58,000 nt of DNA from Muribaculaceae bacterium. Lineage in GTDB: Bacteria; Bacteroidota; Bacteroidia; Bacteroidales; Muribaculaceae. Where the stretch lies: NCBI GenBank assembly GCA_009775125.1, contig VSPD01000013.1:1-58000 (forward strand). The letters run 5' to 3'. Of the stretch, positions 7,139-15,841 are shown in pieces. A program made the translations under genes and the position numbers. Position 1 is the stretch's first letter. Each line of letters starts with the position of its first letter. The notes below the pieces were generated by a model. The model had not been told where the DNA came from and did not search any database. It saw nothing but the letters and a program-made list of their open reading frames with translations.

Positions 7139-7693
7139 TCAGAGGGAGCGGCCGACGGCTACGGAGGAGCGGTCGTAGGGCTCGACAGGGCCGGTAATGG
7201 TGAAGGAGCCGGAGGTGAAGGCTCCTTGCACGTTGACACGCGCCTGTGCCGAGCGCGCGGGCAGGTCCACGAGGATGCGGCACACGCCCAGCGAGGTGCC
7301 CATCGAATATTCCCACTGGCGGTTGCCCCGGCGGTCGACGCTGTGCTTGCGCAGAGTGAGCGTGCCTTCGAGGGTGATGCCGCCCAGGCCGTTGGCGCCG
7401 GAGCGTATGCTGTGGTTGGGGGCGAGCTGGAACATGGCGTTGCCCGAACGCGCGCATATAAAGTTGGTAACTTCGTTGGTGACGCTGTTGACCCTCCCCG
7501 AGCCTATCTGCAACGAGCGCGCGGGGATGAGGAAGGTGCACGAGTCGAGCCTTGCCGAGGCCAAGGCGTTGGCCACCGAGTCGACAAGTTCGCGCCGGGC
7601 CTTGTCGGCGGCGCGCTGCTCGGCGGTGAGCGGCGAGGAGCATCCCGTGGCTAAGGCTGCGGCTGCTATTATGGCTAAAAGGATTTTTTTCAT
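7139..7693 (-). CDS. DUF4251-type lipoprotein
   Basis: A probable envelope lipoprotein of about 184 residues. The start at 7693 gives a classic lipoprotein signal, MKKILLAIIAAAALATGCSS, with Cys18 as the lipidation site. A longer reading frame upstream is made of repeat DNA and is not credible. The rest is a beta-rich domain with GITLEGTLTLR and GSFTITGPVEP, consistent with DUF4251, a family common in Bacteroidales with no known activity. It is followed by rsmA-mgtE and preceded by the GldB-like gene, all on one strand. Function is unknown; the family call is from pattern memory and moderate. Confidence 0.7.
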   Translation of the reverse strand: MKKILLAIIAAAALATGCSSPLTAEQRAADKARRELVDSVANALASARLDSCTFLIPARSLQIGSGRVNSVTNEVTNFICARSGNAMFQLAPNHSIRSGANGLGGITLEGTLTLRKHSVDRRGNRQWEYSMGTSLGVCRILVDLPARSAQARVNVQGAFTSGSFTITGPVEPYDRSSVAVGRSL

Positions 7694-7695
7694 TT

Positions 7696-7761
7696 TTCGA
7701 TTTTTTGATTTTTCGATGGCTCGATTATTCGAGAAGTCGAGCATTCAATTATTCGATTGTT
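7696..7761. repeat. Short-word repeat of CGATT/TTCGA words
   Basis: A run of the words TTTTTCGATTTTT, TCGATT, ATTCGAGAAGTCGA and ATTCGATTG fills the whole space between the DUF4251 start codon and the stop codon of the GldB-like gene. Several overlapping inverted arms can form. Confidence 0.7.
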
Positions 7762-8757
7762 TCACTGCGGGTTGTAGCCCGAGTCCACCAGGGTGCTGGC
7801 ATAGCCGTAGAAAGCCGGGGTGAGCAGATACGACAGGGGCGTGGCGGGATGCTCGCCCACATACGACTTGACCATGCTGTATCCGATATAGCGGCCGAGG
7901 CCACCGGGGGCGCGGCCGCCGTCGAAGCCCGTGCGGGCGCCGAGGTCCATGATGGAGCGTATGTCGGCGGGGTCGGCGGAATAGAGCAGGCCGGGGCGCA
8001 GGCCGAATTCCTGCCACAGGCGCGCCTCGTTGGCTTCGAGATAGTCGACTTGGGCTTCGGTGAGGCCCAGGGCGCGGTCGAGGCGGCGGCTGCCGAGCAG
8101 CTTCATCTGCACGTAGGCCACGGCGCCGTCGTATAGCATATGCTCGAAGGCGCGGCCGGTGGTGGATGTGTATGGATATGCCGAGCGGATTATCCCAGAG
8201 GCCAGGTCGGCGCTCAGGCGGCCTGGCTCTTTGAGGGCGCGCTGGTAGGGCTCGAAGTCGGAGTATGCCTCATAGCCGGGGCCGAGGTAGTGGTTGAGGG
8301 CCACGAACACCACCGAGTCGCGCAGGGCCATGGGGCGATACGACGGCCACGTCACCGCCGTGACCCGATAGCGCGGCAGGGCCACGCCTTGCTTGTCGGC
8401 GGCGGCATATAGCTGTCCGAGCTTCGACTCGAGGCGGCTGAGGTCGGGAAACACCGAGTCGACGGCTCCCTGGAAGAAGCCCGTGGCCGTGCTTCCGCTC
8501 CATGCCTCGGCGGTGGCCGAGGGCGAGGCCAGGCTGTCGCCGGTGAGGGCGGCCAGGGCGACGAGCTCGGGGGCGTTGGCTGTCAGGGCGGAGTCGCGCT
8601 CGGCAGCGTCCATGCTTCCGTAGGTTGCTATCATGCGGTCGAGCCGGCCCACGGGGTAGGGCTCGGAGCCGGAGCACCCGCTCATAAGGGAGGAGAGAGC
8701 GGAGAGCGCGGCGAGGGCGGCTATGCTATATAATATATAATATGTCGGTCGTTTCAT
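7762..8757 (-). CDS. GldB-like lipoprotein (gliding-motility-associated family)
   Basis: A predicted lipoprotein of about 331 residues. The start at 8757 gives MKRPTYYILYSIAALAALSALSSLMSGCSGS; Cys at about residue 28 is in a lipobox-like SGC. A further upstream ATG in frame lies inside the preceding gene and is rejected. The body is mostly helical, with WPSYRPMALRDSVVFVALNHYLG and RIGYSMVKSYV-like segments that recall the GldB family. GldB is needed for gliding in Flavobacterium, but homologues occur in non-gliding gut Bacteroidales, where the role is not known. Only 8 bases separate it from the upstream dehydrogenase gene, indicating one operon. Confidence 0.65.
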   Translation of the reverse strand: MKRPTYYILYSIAALAALSALSSLMSGCSGSEPYPVGRLDRMIATYGSMDAAERDSALTANAPELVALAALTGDSLASPSATAEAWSGSTATGFFQGAVDSVFPDLSRLESKLGQLYAAADKQGVALPRYRVTAVTWPSYRPMALRDSVVFVALNHYLGPGYEAYSDFEPYQRALKEPGRLSADLASGIIRSAYPYTSTTGRAFEHMLYDGAVAYVQMKLLGSRRLDRALGLTEAQVDYLEANEARLWQEFGLRPGLLYSADPADIRSIMDLGARTGFDGGRAPGGLGRYIGYSMVKSYVGEHPATPLSYLLTPAFYGYASTLVDSGYNPQ

Positions 8758-8765
8758 TTCTGCGT

Positions 8766-9725
8766 TCAGTTCACTACATTCTGCGGCCGGCCTTGGAGGA
8801 AGGCGGCGAGATTGGCAGCCGACACCTCGAGCAGGCTGCGGCGCGCCACATCCGACTGCCACGCCACATGCGGCGTGATATAGCAGCCCGAGCACGAGAG
8901 CAGGGGCTCGTCGGAGCGGGGCGGTTCTTGGTCGAGCACGTCGACGCCGGCGGCGTAGAGGCGGCCCGAGTCGAGGGCGCGGGCCAGGGCCGTGGAATCG
9001 ACGAGGCCTCCGCGCGCGGTGTTAATCACGATGGCCGAGGGCTTCATCAGCGCCAAGGTACGGTCGTTGACAAACCGGGCATTTTCTTTGGTGAGCGGGG
9101 CGGCGAGCACCAGGATGTCGGCCTCGCGGAAAAGCGTGTCGCGGTCGACGGCCGTGATATATTCTGGCAACTCATATTGCATCTTCGAGGTGAGGGCCAC
9201 GACGCGCATCGAGAAGGCCGAGGCTATCTTGGCCACTTCCTTGCCGATGTTGCCAAGGCCGTAGATACCCATCGTAAGGCCGGCCAGCTCGATTATGGGC
9301 GTGAGGCGGTAGGAGAAATCCTGGCAATGCTGCCATCCGCCTTTTTTCACCGACGTGGAGTGACGCCCCACATGGTTGGCGATCTGCAAGATATGGGCAA
9401 ACACCAGTTGGGCCACCGAGTGGGTGGAATAGGCGGGCACGTTGCACACGTCGATGCCGGCGCGGCGGGCGGCCACGATGTCGACATTGTTATATCCCGT
9501 GGCGAGCACGCCGATAAAGCGCAGCGACGGCAACGCTTCTATGGCTGCGGCGTCGAGCACCACTTTATTGGTGAACACGGCATCGGCTCCGGCAGCGCGG
9601 GCCACTACGTCGGAGGGCGCGGTGCGGTCGTAGACGGTGAGGTCGCCCAGGGCGGCGAGCGCGTCCCACGACAGGTCGCCCGGATTGGCGACATATCCGT
9701 CGAGCACCACTATCTTTGGCTTCAT
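8766..9725 (-). CDS. D-2-hydroxyacid dehydrogenase (glycerate/lactate dehydrogenase family)
   Basis: An NAD(P)-dependent oxidoreductase interconverting 2-keto and D-2-hydroxy acids. Visible features are the substrate-domain lid (VLATGYNNVDI), the Rossmann motif GIYGLGNIGKEVA (~148-160), catalytic Arg in NTARGGLVD (~232), Glu in DVLDQEPP (~260) and His in ITPHVAW (~280). Length 319 is typical. The closest recognised subfamily is hydroxypyruvate reductase/glycerate dehydrogenase, but substrate cannot be settled by eye. It is the first gene of an apparent operon with the GldB-like and DUF4251 lipoproteins. Confidence 0.9.
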   Translation of the reverse strand: MKPKIVVLDGYVANPGDLSWDALAALGDLTVYDRTAPSDVVARAAGADAVFTNKVVLDAAAIEALPSLRFIGVLATGYNNVDIVAARRAGIDVCNVPAYSTHSVAQLVFAHILQIANHVGRHSTSVKKGGWQHCQDFSYRLTPIIELAGLTMGIYGLGNIGKEVAKIASAFSMRVVALTSKMQYELPEYITAVDRDTLFREADILVLAAPLTKENARFVNDRTLALMKPSAIVINTARGGLVDSTALARALDSGRLYAAGVDVLDQEPPRSDEPLLSCSGCYITPHVAWQSDVARRSLLEVSAANLAAFLQGRPQNVVN

Positions 9726-9885
9726 TTCGGTAAAACGGTTTAATAGGTTACATTTTGCGATAAACGCGGCCGAAAGTTACGGCTTTTGCAAATCATAACA
9801 AACGAAACGCCAATTTTTCTCGCTCTTTGTATCTTTTTTGTAACTTCCCCCCTCCGCTGCGCGGTGCCGGGAAAAGTTATAGAAT

Positions 9886-9931
9886 AAAAAAAACAGGAAT
9901 CTTAGGGAGCATAGGCAGCCTAAGATTCCTG
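9886..9931 (-). terminator. Terminator hairpin of the amylase gene (TAGGA-family palindrome)
   Basis: On the minus strand CAGGAATCTTAGG pairs with CCTAAGATTCCTG (9894-9931) and is followed by eight Ts (9886-9893). It begins 26 bases past the amylase stop codon. It is also a member of the TAGGA/CCTAAG palindrome family, which suggests these palindromes can serve as terminators. Confidence 0.85.
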
Positions 9932-9956
9932 TAATTATTTTAATGATTACTCTTTT

Positions 9957-10055
9957 TTAGTAGCGCACTTTTTCGGCTTTGGCGCCGGTGCGGCGGATGT
10001 AGAGGCCGGGGGCGGTGGGCTCGCCGGGGAGGCGAACGCCTTGGATGGTGTAGTA
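9957..10055 (-). other. C-terminal sorting-type cassette, copy 1
   Basis: This encodes the last ~33 residues (YYTIQGVRLPG ... RRTGAKAEKVRY) of the amylase. It is nearly identical at DNA level to 20642-20740 of the adhesin gene (I count about 7 differences in ~97 bases). The pattern (IQGxRLPG...PGxYIRRTG) resembles the short tails that direct Bacteroidetes proteins to type IX secretion or surface attachment. That role is inferred. Confidence 0.75.
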
Positions 10056-13000
10056 TTCGGGTTCGGAGTCGGGAAGTTGGGTAGTTGGGTAGTTGGGGAG
10101 GGCGGTGGTGACGGGGGTGTAGTATTCGCCGGTGAAGCCCGAGGCGTTGTAGATGCCGTTGTGGACGAACTTCTGGTCGGAGGTCTGCTTGCCGCCGCCG
10201 TTGTGGAAGATAATCATGGGGTTGGCCATGTCGTGGTTGGCGCGGTAGGTGTAGCGATGGAGGGTGCCGGCGCGGGAGACGGTGACGGTGGAGGAGGTAA
10301 CGTCTTGGCCGGGCCAGGGGCCGGTGAAGGCTTTGTCGTCGCGGTGGTTGTCGTCCCAGGCGTAGGCGCGCACGGTGGTCCAGTTGGAGGCCGAGTTGTC
10401 GAAGTAGGCGGTGTACTCGGTGTAGAGGGGCACGGAGGTCTTGATGTAGGTAAACGATGCCGTGGCGGTGCCAACCTGGTTTTCGGCGTAGGCGCGGATG
10501 GTGGTGGTGGAGGTGATGGTGATGGGGGCGGTGTAGGCTTTGCCTGCGGCGGGGTCGGAGCCGTCGGTGGTGTAGCGCAGGGTGGCGCCGGATGTGGCGG
10601 AGAGGGCTACGGTGAGCTCGTCGTTGAACATGGTGCCGGTGGGGTGCGACGCTTTGATTACGGGTGCCGTGGGCGCGAGTTCCACTTCGATTTCTTTGGC
10701 CGAGGCTGCGCCGTCGTATTCGTAGTAGACGTCGGAGGTGATGCCGGTGATGTTGGCGGTCTGCTGGCTGCCGTTGTTGAAGATGATGCTGAGGCTTTCT
10801 TCAACGTCGGGGAACGACATGCGGTAGAATGTGCGTCCGTCGATTACTTCGGTTTCGGACATGCGTGTGCCGGGCCATGCTCCGGCAAATTTGTTGTCGC
10901 CTTCCCATGCGTAGATGTTGGGGGCGGAGGGGGCGGTGACGTAGACGGTGATTACTGCGTTGGGGTCGACCTTGCGGTAGGTTTCCTTGCCTGTGTAGGT
11001 GTCGGCTCCCCATGTCACGGTCACGCTCTGGCCGAAGGCCATGTCGGCTCCGATGGTGAATGTGGATTCACGGCCGGGCGTGAGGGCTACCTTGTTGCCC
11101 AAGCCTATCTGATACCAGCCTGTGGAGGCGGCTTCGGAGAGGGAGGCTGTGACGGTGAGCGTTTCGGTCTTGAACGATGTGGAGGCGGGGGTGAAGGTGA
11201 CGCGGGGCGAGCCTACGGCGTCGTCGGAGGTGTAGTAATGCGACGCACCGGGGTCGGTGAACGTTACGTCGCCGCCGTGGGCCACGGGGGCTGTGGTGTA
11301 GATGAAGCGGCCGTCTTCGCCGATTTTGCCGCCTTTGTAGTCTTTTACCACTACGCGGAGCTGGCCTTGGGTGGCGGGTGCGTCGACGGTGAGTGTGCCG
11401 TCGGCTCCCACGGTGTAGGCGCGGCCGGTGGTCACGTCGGTGTATTCTCCGGCAGGTACGGCGGTGAATGTGGCTCCGCCGTTGATGGCGACGAGGGCGT
11501 AGGAATCGGCTGTGGCGCGCTTGTAGGCAAGGCCGGAGGCCGACTTGCAGCCGTCGAAGGTGTATTGGCCTCGGCGCAGGGCGGGCACGGCGGCGCGGAT
11601 GAGGTTGAGGCGACGCACGTGCTGGGCGAGGTCGGCGTTAAGGGTCTCGGCCACGTTGCCCGAGGCGGTGTATTGGCCGAAGTCGGAGGCTGTGACTGTG
11701 CCTTCGAGGTAGTGGCCGAAGTAGGCGCGGCCGGTGTTCTTGACGGGGGTGTCGGTACCGCCGCCGTCGACTTTTGCGCCTTTCTGGAATTCTACTTCGG
11801 AGCCGTAGTAGACGCAGGGGATGCCACGGAATGTGAACATGAGGGCGAGGTTTTCGGCCCACTGGGCTGTGCCGCCGTTGAAGCGGGTGAGGTCGTTGGG
11901 ACCGGGGCAGTAGTCGTGGGAGTCGACGTAGGTGACGAGGTAGGATGCGTCGTTGTAGTATTTGTCGCCGCCTTTGGCGAGGTCGACTACGTATTTGGCG
12001 TTGTTGAAGCCGTAGTGCGAGGGGAAATCGATGGTGGAGAATCCGCTATATTGGGAGTAGTCGGGCTGGTGCCATGCGCCGTTTTTCATGAGCGCGTTGT
12101 CGGATGTGGGCATGGCAGTCTTGTCTTCTTGCTCGCAGAGGGCCATGTTGCCGGGGCGTGCTTCGTCGTCGCCCTCACGCACGAAGATGTTGTCCCAGAA
12201 TGTGGGGTCCCAGTTCCATTGGTCGACGAGCGCGGGGTCGGATTTCCACTGGTAGTAGTAGCTCGACAGGGCGGGCTGGTCGCGGTAGGTGACGGTGCCC
12301 TGGTAGCGTTGGCAGCATTCGCCGAACATGAAGAAGGGGCCTCCGTCGCGCTTGTCCTTGTATTTGTCGGCGAGAGCGTGGAATTGAGGGATGAAGGCGG
12401 TGTTGAAGGTGAGGCGGGCGATGTGGCCGGTGGTGTCGATGCGGAATCCGTCGACGCCCATCTCGATGAATTTGCCGTAGCAGCGCACGAGGTATTCAGA
12501 CACGGCGGGGTTCTCGGTGTTGAGGTCGACGCAGTCGCCGGCTATCTGTCCCCACCAGCGTGTGGGGGCGTCCCAGTTCCAGCCGTTGCCCACGTGGTGG
12601 TAGTAGTTGTGGCTGTCGTGGTTCTGTCCGTCGGTGTTTTTGAGGTAGGGGAATCGGGCGTTGTACTGTCCCTTGCCGTCGAGGTCGTTATAGTTGGAGG
12701 GGAGCAGGTCGTAGTTGGGGATAATGGCTGTGGCGGGGTTGGCCTGGTCCTTGATGTTCTGGCTGCGGTAGAACAGCTCTGTGAGGCCTTTCTCGCCGAA
12801 GTTGCCGGTGTGGTTGAGCACGATGTCGAGGATTATCTTCATGCCCTTTGCGTGTGCGGCGTCGATGAGATCCTGGAAGCGCACGTCAGATGCGGAGCCC
12901 CATTCGGTGCGGCTCTCGTAGCGGAGGTCGACGTTCTGGAAGTCCATGGCGTGATAGCCGTGGAAGTCGGTGCCGGAGCAGTTCTGCACCACGGGAGTGA

Positions 13001-13286
13001 TCCACACGGCGGTGAAGCCGAGGGCCTTGATGTAGTCGAGTTTTTGGATAAGGCCTGCGAAGTCGCCGCGCCAGTCGGGGTCGTTGTTGGCTATTTGCAC
13101 AGCCTGCCAGTCCCATCCGCAGACGTTGTTGGCGGGGTCGCCGTCGTAGAAGCGGGTTGTCATGACAAAGTAGATGGATTCGTCGCGGAAGTCGTCGCGC
13201 GCGGAGTCGAAAGTGGCGGCGTCGGCATGGTTTCCGGCAAGCGCGCACGCGAGCATGGCCGGAAGCCATTTCCTGAATTTTTTCAT
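9957..13286 (-). CDS. Secreted GH13 alpha-amylase with CBM26-like and chitobiase-C-like modules
   Basis: A large (1109 aa) exported starch-degrading enzyme. Signal peptide at ~1-24. The GH13 catalytic barrel spans ~30-480 with DIVLNHTG (~152), nucleophile Asp in GVDGFRIDTTGH (~280), acid Glu in FMFGECC (~320) and YVDSHDYCPG (~455), followed by an amylase C-terminal beta domain. Then come two CBM26-like starch-binding modules (IYAWEGDNKFAGAWPG at ~790; AYAWDDNHRDDKAFTGPWPG at ~970) separated by a chitobiase-type beta domain (LRYTTDGSDPAAGKAY at ~885). A C-terminal sorting-like tail (EYYTIQGVRLPG to the end) closes the protein. A short Pro/Thr/Leu linker before the tail is encoded by an intergenic-type repeat word. 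No SusC/SusD neighbours are present, so it may act as a stand-alone secreted or surface enzyme. Confidence 0.92.
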   Translation of the reverse strand: MKKFRKWLPAMLACALAGNHADAATFDSARDDFRDESIYFVMTTRFYDGDPANNVCGWDWQAVQIANNDPDWRGDFAGLIQKLDYIKALGFTAVWITPVVQNCSGTDFHGYHAMDFQNVDLRYESRTEWGSASDVRFQDLIDAAHAKGMKIILDIVLNHTGNFGEKGLTELFYRSQNIKDQANPATAIIPNYDLLPSNYNDLDGKGQYNARFPYLKNTDGQNHDSHNYYHHVGNGWNWDAPTRWWGQIAGDCVDLNTENPAVSEYLVRCYGKFIEMGVDGFRIDTTGHIARLTFNTAFIPQFHALADKYKDKRDGGPFFMFGECCQRYQGTVTYRDQPALSSYYYQWKSDPALVDQWNWDPTFWDNIFVREGDDEARPGNMALCEQEDKTAMPTSDNALMKNGAWHQPDYSQYSGFSTIDFPSHYGFNNAKYVVDLAKGGDKYYNDASYLVTYVDSHDYCPGPNDLTRFNGGTAQWAENLALMFTFRGIPCVYYGSEVEFQKGAKVDGGGTDTPVKNTGRAYFGHYLEGTVTASDFGQYTASGNVAETLNADLAQHVRRLNLIRAAVPALRRGQYTFDGCKSASGLAYKRATADSYALVAINGGATFTAVPAGEYTDVTTGRAYTVGADGTLTVDAPATQGQLRVVVKDYKGGKIGEDGRFIYTTAPVAHGGDVTFTDPGASHYYTSDDAVGSPRVTFTPASTSFKTETLTVTASLSEAASTGWYQIGLGNKVALTPGRESTFTIGADMAFGQSVTVTWGADTYTGKETYRKVDPNAVITVYVTAPSAPNIYAWEGDNKFAGAWPGTRMSETEVIDGRTFYRMSFPDVEESLSIIFNNGSQQTANITGITSDVYYEYDGAASAKEIEVELAPTAPVIKASHPTGTMFNDELTVALSATSGATLRYTTDGSDPAAGKAYTAPITITSTTTIRAYAENQVGTATASFTYIKTSVPLYTEYTAYFDNSASNWTTVRAYAWDDNHRDDKAFTGPWPGQDVTSSTVTVSRAGTLHRYTYRANHDMANPMIIFHNGGGKQTSDQKFVHNGIYNASGFTGEYYTPVTTALPNYPTTQLPDSEPEYYTIQGVRLPGEPTAPGLYIRRTGAKAEKVRY
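10071..10100. repeat. GTTGGG-word repeat inside the amylase coding sequence
   Basis: Repeats of AGTTGGG read in frame as the linker PNYPTTQLP just before the C-terminal tail. The same word set appears between genes at 29627-29660 and 53451-53480, so a normally intergenic repeat appears to have become protein-coding here. Confidence 0.7.
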
Positions 13287-13421
13287 GATAAATAAAGCAA
13301 GAAATTAGTAAGTATGATATTATATTAGCCTCCCCTCCCGGGGATTTGATTGGCTTTCGGCGGCAAATTTAACTAAAAATTTCTTAATAGAGTAAAAAAT
13401 GCCACAATTTTTCCATTTATT

Positions 13422-13560
13422 AGACAGGAGAACAGGAAGGACGGGAGTTTATTTTACGTTAATGGCCGCGAATGAGCCGTTAATTTTTGATTAAATCTTA
13501 ATTAATGAATAATTAATGATAATTAACGTGGAAATTCTTGTGCCTCCTGTTCTCTTGTCT
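13422..13560. repeat. AGACAGGAGAACAGGA palindromic element, copy C (complete)
   Basis: Terminal repeats at 13422-13437 and 13545-13560 match with one mismatch. The body (GGCCGCGAATGAGCCGTTAATT, AT-rich core, AATTAACGT) aligns with copy B in the same orientation. The 13287-13679 gap holds this element, the oadA terminator, a TAGGA palindrome and a GCCGGAGGC palindrome. A weak -7 box for the amylase (TAAATTTG, minus strand 13364-13371) is also present. I see no gene. Confidence 0.9.
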
Positions 13561-13597
13561 AAAAAAAAGCGGAGCGCGCCCGAGGGGGCACGCTCCG
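13561..13597 (-). terminator. Rho-independent terminator of the oadA-like gene
   Basis: On the minus strand CGGAGCGTGCCC pairs with GGGCGCGCTCCG (13570-13597), followed by eight Ts (13561-13568). Confidence 0.85.
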
Positions 13598-13608
13598 GTG
13601 TAAGATTA

Positions 13609-13637
13609 TAGGAGGCCTAAGAAGCCTAGGAAGCCTA
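13609..13637. repeat. TAGGA/CCTAAG palindrome
   Basis: TAGGAGGCCTAAGAAGCCTA-type words in alternating orientation, 3' of the oadA-like gene. It belongs to the same family as 9894-9931, 19012-19049, 24976-25016, 26463-26500 and 53409-53445. Confidence 0.7.
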
Positions 13638-13644
13638 TTTATTT

Positions 13645-13670
13645 CTCAAGCCGGAGGCTTGAGTTCCTAC
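13645..13670. repeat. CTCAAGCCGGAGGCTTGAG palindrome, copy 1
   Basis: A perfect hairpin CTCAAGCC/GGCTTGAG followed by TTCCTAC. Copies at 15661-15686 and 16932-16956 share the stem and the TTCCTA suffix. Confidence 0.85.
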
Positions 13671-13679
13671 CTACTATGC

Positions 13680-15548
13680 TTATTCGAATTCGATGAGGAC
13701 GGCGTCGGTGCCGACGATTTGGTCGGGACGGACGAAGACGCGCTTCACTACGCCGTCGCGGGGAGCGGTGACGTCGTTTTCCATCTTCATGGCTTCGTAG
13801 ACAAGGAGGGTCTTGCCTTTGGTGAAGGTGTCGCCGGCTTTTACGTTTACTTCTATTACGCGGCCACCCATGGGGGCTTTGATGGTTTCGCCGGTGATGG
13901 GAGCCTCGTCTTGGGCCGCGGCTTCTTCTTTTACTTCGGCTGCGGCAGGACGGCTGGCTTCGTATTCTTCGGTGCGGCGGCGGCGCAGGAAGCCGTTGGC
14001 TACGGAGGGAAGGAGCTCAAGGAGCAGTTCTTCTTCTTTGTTGGTGGCCAGGGGCTTGCCTCCGAGGTCGGGCAGGGCGGGGTTCTCGGGCTTGCGGTAG
14101 GAGTTGACGTCGTAGGGTGTCTCTACGGGCGAGCCGGTGATTTTTTCGCGGAAGGCGGGGTCGACCGGCACGGGAGTATGGCCGTATTCGCCTTTGACGA
14201 GGGCTATGAATTGGTTGGAGGGGTTGGAGTAGTCGGGGTTGCCTTTCTTGCGGTCGAGGGCCACGGATACGGCCTGGGAGCCTACAATCTGGCTGGTGGG
14301 TGTTACGAGGGGCACGAGGCCTGCGTCGCGGCGCACCATGGGGATGAGGCGCATAGCGTCGTCGAGGAGGTCTTCGGCGCCGAGGGATTTGAGCTGGGCC
14401 ACCATGTTGGAGTACATGCCGCCGGGCACTTCGGCGTCTTTTACGAGGAGGTTTGGTTTGGGGAATCCGAAGTAGGCTTCGATGGCGTGGCATGCTTCGA
14501 GCAGGGTGTCTTCGTCGTTGGCACGTGCAGCTGCAACGGCGCGGTCGAGCTGGGCTTCGATTTCGGCAGGGAGGGTGTCGGCAAGCGGGTCGAAGGCGCG
14601 GGGCATGCGGTCGGCGTTGAGGTCGAAGGCTTTAAGGGAGTGACGGGCGTCGAGCAGGCGGTTGCGGATTTCGCCCACGGCTTTCATGTCTACGTCGAGT
14701 TCTACATCCATACGCTTGGCAAAGAGGTAGACAAGCTCGATGGCCGGAGCGGCGGAGCCTCCGCCAAACCACCATATGTTAGTGTCGAGGATGTCGACGC
14801 CGTGGAGGATAGCCATTACCGACGAGGCGAGGCCGTAGCCCGGGGTGCAGTGGGTGTGGAAGTCGACGGGGACTGTGAGGGCTGCTTTGAGCTTGGATAT
14901 GATTGAAGCTGCGCGCAGAGGCGACACGAGGCCTGCCATGTCTTTGAGGGTGATGATTTTGGCGCCGAGGGCTTCCATCTGGCGGGCTTTGTCGACGAAG
15001 TATTCGTCGGTGAAGATTTTTTCGGGCTCAGCGGGCTTTTTGCCGAAGAGGCGGGCGAAGAATCCTTTGGGTGCTTCGGGTGCTTCGGCCTTGGGGTCGA
15101 CGGTGTAGCACACGGCTCCGTCGGGGATGCCGCCGAGGGTGTTGATCATCTTTATGGAGTCGCGCACGTTGTCGATGTCGTTGAGGGCGTCGAAGATGCG
15201 CATCACGTTGAGTCCGTTGGCGATGGCTTCTTTATAGAATCCTTCGAGGACGCTGTTGGGGTATGGCACGTAGCCGAAGAGGTTGCGGCCGCGGGAAAGG
15301 GCGGAGAGGAGCGATTTGCCTTTCATCACTTTCGACACAGAGCGGAGGCGGTTCCACGGGGATTCGTCGAGGTAGCGCATCACGGAGTCGGGCACTGCGC
15401 CGCCCCACACTTCCATGATGTAGAAGCCGGCATTCTCGTAGTAAGGGAGGAGTTTGTCGATTTCGGCCTGGCTCAGTCGGGTGGCGAAGAGCGATTGCTG
15501 GCCGTCGCGGAGTGTGAGGTCGCGGATTTTAAGTTTTCGATTAGCCAT
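13680..15548 (-). CDS. oadA: Biotin-dependent carboxyltransferase/decarboxylase alpha subunit (OadA / PycB-like)
   Basis: This transfers CO2 between oxaloacetate and biotin. Domains: HMGL-like carboxyltransferase barrel (~5-300; IRDLTLRDGQQSLFATR at 8-24, LKDMAG and HTHCTPGYG metal-binding motifs), PYC_OADA conserved domain (~320-510) and a biotinyl domain (~545-622) with the biotin lysine in YEAMKMEN. An unusual Pro/Ala/Glu/Lys insert (KAEAPEAPKGFFARLFGKKP) sits at about residues 152-180 in the barrel. No beta/gamma membrane subunits lie next to it, so it could act as part of a decarboxylase Na+ pump encoded elsewhere or as subunit B of a two-part pyruvate carboxylase. The gene has its own terminator. 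Confidence 0.88.
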   Translation of the reverse strand: MANRKLKIRDLTLRDGQQSLFATRLSQAEIDKLLPYYENAGFYIMEVWGGAVPDSVMRYLDESPWNRLRSVSKVMKGKSLLSALSRGRNLFGYVPYPNSVLEGFYKEAIANGLNVMRIFDALNDIDNVRDSIKMINTLGGIPDGAVCYTVDPKAEAPEAPKGFFARLFGKKPAEPEKIFTDEYFVDKARQMEALGAKIITLKDMAGLVSPLRAASIISKLKAALTVPVDFHTHCTPGYGLASSVMAILHGVDILDTNIWWFGGGSAAPAIELVYLFAKRMDVELDVDMKAVGEIRNRLLDARHSLKAFDLNADRMPRAFDPLADTLPAEIEAQLDRAVAAARANDEDTLLEACHAIEAYFGFPKPNLLVKDAEVPGGMYSNMVAQLKSLGAEDLLDDAMRLIPMVRRDAGLVPLVTPTSQIVGSQAVSVALDRKKGNPDYSNPSNQFIALVKGEYGHTPVPVDPAFREKITGSPVETPYDVNSYRKPENPALPDLGGKPLATNKEEELLLELLPSVANGFLRRRRTEEYEASRPAAAEVKEEAAAQDEAPITGETIKAPMGGRVIEVNVKAGDTFTKGKTLLVYEAMKMENDVTAPRDGVVKRVFVRPDQIVGTDAVLIEFE

Positions 15549-15660
15549 ATTTATATAAGTATAAGGTATGAGTTGTAAAGTATAAGGCAGGAGGTGGCAG
15601 AAACTCTAACCGCGAAGCGCTTTGCCACAGGCAAAGAACCCTCCGGCTTGATAGGTTTTT

Positions 15661-15686
15661 CACAAGCCGGAGGCTTGTGTTCCTAC
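15661..15686. repeat. CACAAGCCGGAGGCTTGTG palindrome, copy 2
   Basis: A perfect hairpin followed by TTCCTAC, in the 15549-15841 gap between the oadA-like gene and the ferredoxin. The rest of that gap holds the ferredoxin terminator and no gene that I can see. Confidence 0.8.
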
Positions 15687-15764
15687 ATTCCTAATCCTAC
15701 CTCCTTGATAGGGATTTTCGCAAAATAAGGAAATATTTCCGTAATTACCAAATTTTTTTTGGCA

Positions 15765-15804
15765 AAAAAACAGACGTGCCCGAAAAAAGGGTTTTCAGGC
15801 ACGT
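15765..15804 (-). terminator. Terminator of the small ferredoxin
   Basis: On the minus strand ACGTGCCTGAAAA pairs with TTTTTTCGGGCACGT (15774-15804), then CTGTTTTTTT. It begins 37 bases past the stop codon. Confidence 0.8.
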
Positions 15805-15841
15805 CGTTTTAAGGTTTTTGATTTTAAGCCGAGGGCTTGGA

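Noticed and set aside
10041..13295. A 1084-codon open frame on the plus strand opposite the amylase gene
   Set aside because: It is Gly/Val-rich without domains, and lies fully antisense to a gene with signal peptide, GH13 motifs and starch-binding modules. High GC and codon bias keep this frame open.
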